Shown: positions 8,488 to 16,947 of the stretch, piece after piece | How the letters are laid out: each line of letters opens with the position of its first letter | How positions within the stretch are numbered: position 1 is the stretch's first letter | Assembly (NCBI RefSeq): GCF_018619335.1 | Contig: NZ_JAHHDX010000076.1 | Location: 577-64,576 of the forward strand | DNA length: 64,000 bases | Origin: Alteromonas sp. ALT199 | GTDB taxonomy: Bacteria > Pseudomonadota > Gammaproteobacteria > Enterobacterales > Alteromonadaceae | Reading direction: 5' to 3' | Notes under the pieces: generated by a model | What the model was told of the DNA's origin: nothing | The model's database searches: none | The model's input: the letters and a program-made list of their open reading frames with translations, nothing else | Position numbers and translations under genes: made by a program

Positions 8488-10410
8488 ATGGCTGAAGCAG
8501 CCCACAAAGAAACCCACGGTTTTCAAACAGAAGTAAAACAGCTTCTTCAACTGATGATTCACTCTTTGTATTCAAACAAAGAGATCTTTCTACGCGAGCT
8601 CGTATCAAACGCCGCTGATGCAGCTGACAAACTACGCTTTCGCGCGCTAGAAAATGACAGCCTTTACGAAAACGATGGCGATTTAAATGTAAAGTTGAGC
8701 GTCAATAAAGAAGCTAACACGGTTACAATTACCGATAACGGTATTGGCATGACCCGCGATGAAGTAATCGCAAATTTGGGTACCATCGCAAAGTCTGGCA
8801 CTAAAGACTTCTTTAGTAAGCTTTCTGGCGATAGCGCTAAAGACTCGCAGCTTATTGGTCAGTTTGGCGTAGGCTTCTACTCGGCGTTTATCGTTGCAGA
8901 TAAGGTTACTGTTCGTACCCGCGCTGCTGGCGCAGATGCGTCTACAGGTGTTGAGTGGATTTCAGACGGTGAAGGTGAATTCACTATCGCTGAAATAAGC
9001 AAACCTACTCGCGGTACAGAGATTACGCTTCACCTTCGCGAAGATGAAAAAGAATTCGCTGATACTTGGCGTCTTCGTTCTATCGTCAGCAAATATTCAG
9101 ATCACATCAGCATTCCTGTGCAAATGTGGAAAGATGAGGTGCCCGAGAGTGAGGGCCCTGAAGGCGAGAAAATAGAAGCTCAGCCTGGCGAATGGGAAGT
9201 TGTAAATAAAGCTACTGCACTATGGACTCGTGATAAATCAGATATCTCTGATGAGGAATATAACGAATTCTATAAGCACATTTCTCACGACTTTACTGAT
9301 CCTTTAGCTTGGGCACACAATAAAGTAGAAGGTAAAACCGAGTATACAAGCTTACTTTACATTCCTTCTAAAGCCCCGTTTGACATGTTCAATCGCGATC
9401 AAAGTCACGGTCTTAAACTTTACGTTCAGCGCGTTTTCATCATGGATGACGCAGAGCAGTTTATGCCAACCTACTTGCGCTTTGTGAAAGGTTTGCTAGA
9501 TAGCAACGATCTTCCACTTAACGTGTCTCGTGAAATTCTTCAAGATAACAAGGTTACCCAAGCGCTTCGCCAAGGCTGTACAAAGCGCGTTCTGCAAATG
9601 CTTGAAAAAATGGCGAAGAACGATAGCGAAAAGTATCAGTCGTTCTGGAATGAATTCGGTAATGTTCTAAAAGAAGGACCTGCAGAAGATTTCAGCAACC
9701 GTGAAAAAGTTGCTGGTCTATTGCGCTTCTCATCGACACACGGTGAGTCAGACGCACAAACAGTTTCACTAGCTGATTATATTGAGCGAATGAAAGAAGG
9801 TCAGGATAAGATTTACTACGTAACTGCAGACAGTCTGCAAGCGGCGAAATCTAGCCCACACCTTGAGATTTTCCGTAAGAAGGGAATCGAAGTGCTACTT
9901 ATGGGCGAGCGCATTGACGAATGGTTAATGTCTCATCTAACTGAGTTTAACGAGAAGCAGTTTGTATCGATTGCTAAAGGAAACTTAGATTTAGGCGACT
10001 TAGAAGACGAAGAGTCTAAGAAAGCGCAAGAAGAAGCAGAAAAAGAAGTTGAGGGCGTATTAGAAAGAGCGAAAACAGCACTGGGTGACAAGGTTGTTGA
10101 CGTGAAGTTCACGCACCGTCTAACTGACTCTCCTGCCGTTATCGTTGCCGATGACAACGGCATGACTACGCAAATGATGAAGTTAATGCAAGCTGCGGGA
10201 CAAGCCGTGCCGGACGTGAAGTATCATTTTGAACTTAACCCTGAGCATAGCTTAGTTAAATTGCTTGCCGACACGCAAGATGAAGAGCTATTCAACCAGT
10301 GGGTTGGTGTATTGTTTGACCAAGCCGCACTGTCGGAACAGGGTAGCCTGAAAGATCCATCTACATTTGTTCAGAACTTGAACACTCTATTAATGAAGTT
10401 GGCAAAATAA
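8488..10410 (+). CDS. htpG: Chaperone HtpG (Hsp90)
   Basis: 640 residues from the ATG at 8488, which follows GAGGAG at 8472-8477. A GTG ten codons upstream also opens the frame but would precede the ribosome site. The GHKL ATPase domain at the N terminus shows [26 protein letters not shown] and [11 protein letters not shown]. The middle domain carries the conserved catalytic-loop Arg segment [11 protein letters not shown], and the C-terminal dimerisation domain ends [10 protein letters not shown]. It is monocistronic, between a heat-shock-like promoter and a strong terminator. Confidence 0.97.
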   Translation: MAEAAHKETHGFQTEVKQLLQLMIHSLYSNKEIFLRELVSNAADAADKLRFRALENDSLYENDGDLNVKLSVNKEANTVTITDNGIGMTRDEVIANLGTIAKSGTKDFFSKLSGDSAKDSQLIGQFGVGFYSAFIVADKVTVRTRAAGADASTGVEWISDGEGEFTIAEISKPTRGTEITLHLREDEKEFADTWRLRSIVSKYSDHISIPVQMWKDEVPESEGPEGEKIEAQPGEWEVVNKATALWTRDKSDISDEEYNEFYKHISHDFTDPLAWAHNKVEGKTEYTSLLYIPSKAPFDMFNRDQSHGLKLYVQRVFIMDDAEQFMPTYLRFVKGLLDSNDLPLNVSREILQDNKVTQALRQGCTKRVLQMLEKMAKNDSEKYQSFWNEFGNVLKEGPAEDFSNREKVAGLLRFSSTHGESDAQTVSLADYIERMKEGQDKIYYVTADSLQAAKSSPHLEIFRKKGIEVLLMGERIDEWLMSHLTEFNEKQFVSIAKGNLDLGDLEDEESKKAQEEAEKEVEGVLERAKTALGDKVVDVKFTHRLTDSPAVIVADDNGMTTQMMKLMQAAGQAVPDVKYHFELNPEHSLVKLLADTQDEELFNQWVGVLFDQAALSEQGSLKDPSTFVQNLNTLLMKLAK

Positions 10411-10435
10411 GATGTAATTTAATAGGTTTACCTTT

Positions 10436-10463
10436 AAAAACGGGCGTAATGCCCGTTTTTTTG
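10436..10463 (+). terminator. Rho-independent terminator after htpG
   Basis: AAAAACGGGC-GTAAT-GCCCGTTTTT, a near-perfect stem with flanking A and T runs, 25 bp after the htpG stop. The following 10464-10760 contains no gene and presumably the adk promoter. Confidence 0.92.
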
Positions 10464-10745
10464 TTTCTACCACCAACAAAGATCAGTTTGTCTGTTTTAA
10501 TGTGCTATATTTTGGCGGTTAAAAAATTTCAAGTTAATCATTTTAGGCGTTGGGTAATTTAGTCTTGGTAGAACTGAATAGTCAGGCAATACAGTTAAGG
10601 GTATAGGCATAAACTTTCAAATTTGCCTATAAGCTGAACATATATTCGCCATTAGTCTTAAGATTAACTTTACGGTACTCCTTACACTTGTCACTACAGT
10701 GTTGAATGTGTAAAGTGCCCGAAGTAAAAAGTTCAAAAATCATAA

Positions 10746-11405
<660 letters not shown>

Positions 11406-11422
11406 TTGCTAAAAAGGTTTAT

Positions 11423-11449
11423 AAAAGGTCGCTTATGCGGCCTTTTTTG
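11423..11449 (+). terminator. Rho-independent terminator after adk
   Basis: AAAGGTCGC-TTAT-GCGGCCTTT stem (one T-G pair) followed by a T run, about 18 bp after the adk stop. Confidence 0.85.
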
Positions 11450-11554
11450 TTGCTTGTAACTTATCAGCGGATAACGTTTAATGTTACTAAGTAAGTATAC
11501 AATTTATCCGCTAATCGAAATAACGCGCTATAACTATAACATGTGGAGTTGACC

Positions 11555-11950
11555 ATGGTTTTGCCTATCACGGCGTTTTACGCCAGCCTATTGGGTATTT
11601 GTTACCTTTATTTATCGTTTTTAGTAATTGGTGCAAGGCGTCGCCACCAAGTTGGAATAGGCGATGGTGGTCATGAAGATCTCAATCGATTAGCCAGAGC
11701 GCATGGTAATTTTAGCGAATACGTACCCATTACGCTTATTATGATAGCGTGTTTTGAAGCTAATACAGGTCAAGTATGGGCTGTTCACGCTTTAGGTAGC
11801 GCACTACTGTTTGGCCGTGCGTTGCATGCCTATGGACTCGGACGTCATTCAGGCGTGAGTTGGCAGCGCTTCGCGGGTATGATACTAACTTTTCTTGCTA
11901 TGCTATGCGCCTCTATTGGCAACCTTGTGCTTATTCACTTTGGTATGTAA
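11555..11950 (+). CDS. MAPEG family membrane protein (YecN-like)
   Basis: 131 residues with four predicted membrane helices. The MAPEG family includes glutathione transferases and eicosanoid enzymes; bacterial YecN-like members have no firm substrate. Family hallmarks: RRRHQVGIGDGGHEDLNRLA (about 27-46) followed by RAHGNFSEYVP, with the conserved Arg, His, Asn and Glu of the family, and GRALHAYG near residue 90. The ATG at 11555 is chosen because TGGAG lies 6 bases upstream; a GTG four codons earlier is in frame. The gene is flanked by terminators on both sides. Confidence 0.9.
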   Translation: MVLPITAFYASLLGICYLYLSFLVIGARRRHQVGIGDGGHEDLNRLARAHGNFSEYVPITLIMIACFEANTGQVWAVHALGSALLFGRALHAYGLGRHSGVSWQRFAGMILTFLAMLCASIGNLVLIHFGM

Positions 11951-11981
11951 GTTCGATATCTACCGTGGGTTCGTTTATAAC

Positions 11982-12006
11982 AATGCCAGCTAAGCTGGCA
12001 TTTTTT
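11982..12006 (+). terminator. Rho-independent terminator after the MAPEG gene
   Basis: ATGCCAGC-TAA-GCTGGCAT stem followed by a T run, 32 bp after the stop. Confidence 0.9.
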
Positions 12007-12069
12007 ATGGATAGCATTAAATAAACTGAGGTTCGAGTTTTTAATACAAAGCCATAGTTAAAAATACTT

Positions 12070-12133
12070 GGTAATCAGGTAATCAGGTAATCAGGTAATC
12101 AGGTAATCAGGTAATCAGGTACTCAGGTACTCA
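12070..12133 (+). repeat. Eight tandem copies of an 8-bp unit
   Basis: Six perfect copies of GGTAATCA (12070-12117) followed by two copies of the variant GGTACTCA (12118-12133). Because the unit is 8 bp, all three frames cycle through the same codons. TAA recurs on the plus strand and TGA on the minus strand, so the array is non-coding. It ends 113 bp before the bacteriocin-like start codon and about 29 bp upstream of a possible -10 box (TATAGT, 12163-12168). Confidence 0.97.
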
Positions 12134-12246
12134 GAACAGGTCTTTTTTCTAATTTTTACAGATATAGTGTTTTCGTCAACGCATCTACATTTCAAGGAAA
12201 TTAATGTATTGGTAGTGCTTTAACATATTAACTGTAAGGAAAAATC

Positions 12247-12561
12247 ATGGAAAGAGACATAAATTTAAATGGGCACGAGCTTTCACAAGAAGAGCTAGAA
12301 CAGGTCAGCGGAGCATGGATTGCTAATATTATAGGCGCTTTTGCAGGAGCCGTTGGAGGCGTTTATGGCGCGGCTATAGCAGGCGGTGGTGGCGCTAGTT
12401 CTAAATCCCTATGGTCAGCAGGTTTAGTTGGTGCAGGTGCTGGCTTTTTCAATCCGGTGGGTAGCGTTGGGCGTTTAGCTGGTTCTGTAGGTTTAGGGTT
12501 AGGCGGTGGTGCGATAGGTAACGCCGTTGATTCTCAGTATGAGGAAACGACAGACGAGTAA
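12247..12561 (+). CDS. Class II bacteriocin-like peptide with double-glycine-type leader
   Basis: 104 residues. The first 23 fit a leader cleaved by a peptidase-containing ABC exporter: acidic, with ELSQEELEQVSGA and cleavage expected after Gly-Ala. The mature part begins WIANIIGAFAGAVGG and is very rich in Gly and Ala with many GxxxG spacings, typical of membrane-inserting class II bacteriocins or microcins. The tail is acidic. TAAGGA lies about 6 bases before the ATG. A small hydrophobic gene follows, a normal place for an immunity gene. No exporter gene is nearby, so export would rely on one elsewhere. A non-toxic Gly-rich secreted peptide is possible. Confidence 0.72.
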   Translation: MERDINLNGHELSQEELEQVSGAWIANIIGAFAGAVGGVYGAAIAGGGGASSKSLWSAGLVGAGAGFFNPVGSVGRLAGSVGLGLGGGAIGNAVDSQYEETTDE

Positions 12562-12640
12562 TCCTAATAGGAAAACAGAGGTTTACAATGACCGATGCTT
12601 TCTATGCAAGGTCATTACTAGAGAGTGGGGGTAAAGAAGA

Positions 12641-12835
12641 ATGCTAAAAGCTATAATTATTTTAATACTAGTAATTTTCTACACTTTTTTGCTAAAGCGA
12701 AGATTCAACGTAAAGATGATGGATGCTTGGCAAGCCGAAACATTAGGCTCTAAGATACTGGTATACGTGATGATCGCTTTGCCTGTTATTTTTGCATGGC
12801 TTACTACGGTTCTTTTTGAATATCTGTTCTATTAG
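12641..12835 (+). CDS. Small two-helix membrane protein, candidate immunity protein
   Basis: 64 residues with two hydrophobic segments (about 2-17 and 41-63) joined by a basic loop (LLKRRFNVKMMDAW). It lies 79 bp downstream of the bacteriocin-like gene and ends just before a shared terminator. Small polytopic proteins next to class II bacteriocins are usually immunity proteins; the role is inferred from position and shape, as no family is recognised. The ribosome site (AAAGAAG) is weak and close to the ATG. Confidence 0.6.
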   Translation: MLKAIIILILVIFYTFLLKRRFNVKMMDAWQAETLGSKILVYVMIALPVIFAWLTTVLFEYLFY

Positions 12836-12856
12836 GCAGATTCAATAAACGCATAT

Positions 12857-12899
12857 AAAAAAGCGCTCGTGGCAAAATAATGCCAGCGAGCGCTTTTTC
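12857..12899. terminator. Bidirectional terminator between convergent genes
   Basis: AAGCGCTCG/CGAGCGCTT plus an inner GGCA/TGCC pair around AAATAA, with A run on the left and T run on the right. It can end both the bacteriocin cassette (plus) and the TonB-receptor gene (minus). Confidence 0.88.
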
Positions 12900-12912
12900 T
12901 TTTGAGCTACTT

Positions 12913-15507
12913 TTAGAAGCGGTAAGTTAGTTTAGAGTAAACAAAGCGGCCACGAGGATTGTGTACGCTACCTACATAACCATAGAGGTCGCTATCGCCA
13001 TCACCAATAGCAAATGGTGGCTCTTCATCTAGTAGGTTGTTTGAACCAATTACTAAGCGAAGGTTATCGCTATAGTTATAGCCAATCTGCAAGTCTACTA
13101 ACATTTGAGAATCAACGGTTCTTGACGTGTTCTCTTCAAAGTCGAGCACACCGTCGAAGTTAATGTCTGGCGTGTCTTCAAATTCACCTACAAAGCTGAT
13201 GTTTAGGTTGGCATCAAATGCGCCTTTTGACCATGTTGTGCCGAACAACCAGCGGTGCTCTGGGTAACCGTACTCGCCCGTGTATTCTAGACCGTCTTTT
13301 TCAAACTCATTCATGTAAGACCAATCAAGGTTAAAGCGTAAGTTACCGTACTCTTGAAGTTCCATGCTGTAATTAGCACTGAAATCTACACCCGAAGCTT
13401 CTTGTGACGAGACGTTTTGGTAGGTGTTGAAAATTTTCTGAATAACACCTAGCGACTCACCTTGCTGCGGGTCTAAACGAACACAAATTGTACTGTCTTG
13501 ATTATTACACTCTGCGTCGTAAACAAGACCAAACTGCTGTTCGTCAATCTTGTTATCTTGGGTAATGCTCCATACATCAATGCTTAATCCAAGCTCTTGA
13601 ATAGGGGCATAGATAACACCTACGTTCCATGACTCAGATTCTTCCGCACCAAGGTTAGGGTTACCAGCGAACTCAATGTTGTAATCCAGTGATTCACAGT
13701 CTTGACCGGTTGCTTCACAACGGTATCTATCTACAAAAAATACGCTCTTTTGTGATGGACCAAGGCCAACTTGTGCAAGAGATGGAGCTCTAAAACCTTG
13801 CGCCCAAGAGCCACGCACTGTCACTTCGTCGCTCGGTGCCCAACGTAAAGCAATTTTAGGGTTGGTTGTGCTACCAAAGTCGCTATAGTGGTCATAGCGG
13901 CCAGCTAATTGAAGTTCTAGCTCTTCAGCCAAAGGAATTGAAAGCTCTAAATACGCTGCGTATTGGTCGCGTTCTGCTGAAGCTGATACCGACTCTGTAC
14001 CAAAAATTAGACCGCGTTGGAATTGAACGTCTGGTACATCTGAAACTTGTTCTTCACGATATTCAACGCCAGCCGCCATCATGACTACGTCGTCGCCAAA
14101 GTTAAAGGCTTCGCCCGTGATGTGCGCATCTACGCTGGTCATGCGAGATTCACCACGGCGCACTAAACTGGTGGTAATTTCGTCAATAACGCTTTGCGGG
14201 TTAGTTACGCCGCCAAACGGGTTGTAGTTTCCAAGATCGATTTGCTCTTGTAACCAGTCAACGCGAACCCAGCCTTGTGATTGGTCACCGCTTTGCTCTG
14301 AACGGCTGCGACCTTTTTGTACCGACGCTTCCCAGTCGTAATCATTAAATGTACCGCGTAGGCCCGCGACTAAGCGAAGGGTATCAGACTCGATGTCCCA
14401 ACGGCGCGCGCCAGCATCAACAGGGCGATAGCGACCAATTTCGATATCTTGACCGAAAGGATTGTTAGGATGGGTGCCTGGAACGGTTAAACCTGCATCT
14501 TCATCGAGCGGTGTTGCAGCGCCGCCTGCTTCAGACGTATTGTGCTGCATAGCAAGTTCCATAAACGCTGTAGTTTCGTCGCCAATTTTGTAATCAAATT
14601 GACCAATAAAGCCTACGCGCTCAGAGGAAGGAATTACGAGGCCGAAAGGGCCTTAATCAAACAAGCAGCTGCCTGAAGCCGTAGCGCTATCTTCCGGACA
14701 ATCAGGGTCGATTGTTTTAACGCCATCTACATAAAAGTAACCTGGGTAGCCGCGCGATGAACGAAAATCCATGCCGCCATAAGGCGATTGGTTTGCGGTA
14801 CCGTAGCGACCCATTTCATCAGCGCCTAATGTGCTGTTGTTAAAGTAGTCTATGATAACAGTAGCGCTGCTCTTTTCGCTTTGAGAGCCCCATAAGATGC
14901 TTGCAGTGGTTTCATCATAACTTGGGCCAGTAGTGCCACCATAGCCGGCGTTAATCTCAAGACCTTCATAGTCTTTCTTAAGTACAACGTTAACTACACC
15001 TGCTACTGCATCTGAACCATAAATAGCCGATGCGCCGTCTTTTAAGATATCAATGCGCTCAATGGCAGATACTGGGATAGAGTTAATATCAACAAATGAA
15101 TTAGTGATACTTTCTGCAAATGCACTAATTGCCACGCGGCGACCATTAATTAATACCAGTGTCGCGTCAGGTCCCATGCCGCGAAGCGATACTGCGGCTG
15201 CACCGTTTGCGGTCGAGTCTTGGCTGTTGTTACGGGTTGAAAAGGTTCCTGCGCCAGTAGCAGGCATACGTTCAAGTAGTTGTTGAAGGTTTTCATAACC
15301 CATACCTTCAATCATAGTTGCATCAATTGATTGAATAGGAGAGGGGCCTTCCATATCAGTGCGCTTAATACGAGAACCGGTAACTGCAATTCTTTCAAGG
15401 TTGGCTGCTTCTTCGTCAGCTTGCTGTGCATACGCAGGAGATAGAGAGGTTAATCCTGAAAGTGCTAATCCCACTGCAATTGCACTTACTTTACGACCTT
15501 GTTTCAT
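12913..15507 (-). pseudogene. TonB-dependent receptor interrupted by an in-frame TAA
   Basis: Reading through one stop gives 864 residues of a normal outer-membrane receptor. Signal peptide MKQGRKVSAIAVGLALSGL ending AYA; plug domain with IAVTGSRIKR, LLERMPATGAG and VLINGRRVA; long beta-barrel ending in YSKLTYRF with the terminal aromatic Phe. Codon 285 is TAA (14653-14655), in SCLFD-stop-GPFG, and both halves are in the same frame. A Tyr codon (TAT/TAC) there would restore the gene by one substitution. The ATG at 15507 follows AAGGAAAT; the frame is open 16 codons further upstream. N-terminal motif style matches receptors of Alteromonadales with oligosaccharide or peptide ligands, but the ligand is unknown. 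Possible causes: true nonsense mutation or sequence error. Confidence 0.85.
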
Positions 15508-15954
15508 TGTTATTTCCTTATTATCCATTTTACTTGTTGTGTGTTTTCGCAACATAGCTATGTTGCGAAATTATCAATAGCACTCCTAATACTAAAGTTG
15601 CAATAGGGAAAAACACGAAAGATGTGACTCTTGGTTACAAAATGTGTAAACCAACTCTTACTTTAACGCATGCTTTTCGCAAAATATGAATAATTAAGGA
15701 AAGGTAAAGATTGCTTACAAATAGTGGGGTAGCACGTAATTATTCAACTTAAAAACTTGAGTTGATGGATAAAAATAGCGCAAAGGTAGGCGGGTAATTT
15801 GTAATATTTTGAAAGAGATCTAATTAATCTAAATTTTGCAGTAGACACAAAAAGCAGCAACTTTTGTAAATCTGATCACTCTAGTAGTGACGCAAATTTA
15901 AACGTAAGTAAATGTCTCATAGCTATTTTGCAAAAAGACCGTACCTAACCGAGC
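15508..15954. other. Intergenic region, no gene seen
   Basis: 447 bp between the lepB-like gene and the TonB-receptor gene, both on the minus strand. It is A+T-rich, has no open frame of interest and no clear hairpin. It presumably holds the receptor promoter. Confidence 0.6.
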
Positions 15955-16629
15955 TTATTGAAGAGTGGTAAAAACTCTGTCTTTTCTTGGTAAATACATA
16001 TTGTGCGTATCTAGAGAAAACGCCACAGACGTGGCTTTGCCTTGAACCTCTTCAACTGGAATAAATCCATAGTAGCGGGAATCTACACTATTGTTTCTGT
16101 TGTCGCCCATCGCAAGTAAGTGAGCTTTAGGCACGGTAACTACATTAAAACTCTTTGCAGGGCTTGGTATCGGATTAAGTGCAATAGTACGGCTGTGCCC
16201 CAAAATTTCTTCAGAATAAACCTGACTACCTGAGGGGGATAATGCTGCCTTCTCACCGTTTATAAATAGTACATTGTTTTCCAGTTCAACTTTATCGCCC
16301 TCTACGGCAATAACTCGCTTGATGAGCCTTGTATTAGCGGCGGTGCTGTCAATAATCACAATGTCGCCGCGTTTGATATCGCCTGTTTGAGCGATCACTA
16401 CATTGGTAAAGGGGAGTTCTAGCGTGTATGCAGATTTATCGACAACCACTCGATCTCCCACTTTGATGGTTGGCTCCATAGAGCCGGAGGGAACATAGTA
16501 CCAGTCAGCAACACTGCTTCTAAACGAGAAAAGCAAAATAACAAATAAAATAAAAGGCAGGTGGTTTTTTACGCTTTCTTTAATGTTTTTCACAATCGCA
16601 TTCTCGCTGTTCTTATCTTGTAAATTCAT
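15955..16629 (-). CDS. lepB: Signal peptidase I, short single-anchor form
   Basis: 224 residues. It removes signal peptides on the periplasmic side of the inner membrane. One membrane helix (about 24-40) precedes the catalytic Ser in PSGSMEPT (Ser50). The general-base Lys is in RLIKRV (Lys104), and the conserved GDNRNNSVDSRYYGFIP box lies at about 173-189. It is much shorter than E. coli LepB (324 residues, two anchors) and is not beside lepA or rnc, so it is probably a second, specialised peptidase. It stands alone, with no obvious partner gene; the flanking genes are far apart. Confidence 0.9.
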   Translation of the reverse strand: MNLQDKNSENAIVKNIKESVKNHLPFILFVILLFSFRSSVADWYYVPSGSMEPTIKVGDRVVVDKSAYTLELPFTNVVIAQTGDIKRGDIVIIDSTAANTRLIKRVIAVEGDKVELENNVLFINGEKAALSPSGSQVYSEEILGHSRTIALNPIPSPAKSFNVVTVPKAHLLAMGDNRNNSVDSRYYGFIPVEEVQGKATSVAFSLDTHNMYLPRKDRVFTTLQ

Positions 16630-16947
16630 TTAAAGGCTTTTGAAGCTTCCCTTTTCACTGTATATAGAGGTTAATCTAACCTGTTCGTTCAACTTAACGA
16701 TGTGGAAAATGTAACTAACTGTGTCGTTGCACAAAGAGAATTACCTCAAGTTTCATGCTTTCCCACTCAGTGTTTTTATTAAAGGTAATTTAAGAACAAT
16801 TACTTAAAGTTGCTTTTGTGAGCATTGAATAAAAATGTATTAGGTACGATTTATGTAGTTAAAACGCTACGACTAAAGCTAATTTCGTGCACTGCCAGCG
16901 CGCTTGTGGTACTTGTTACATTTTTAGTTAGTAAAGAAATAAGAACG

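Noticed and set aside
12070-12133. The 8-bp array as a CRISPR array
   Set aside because: The unit is too short, there are no spacers between units, and no cas genes are present.
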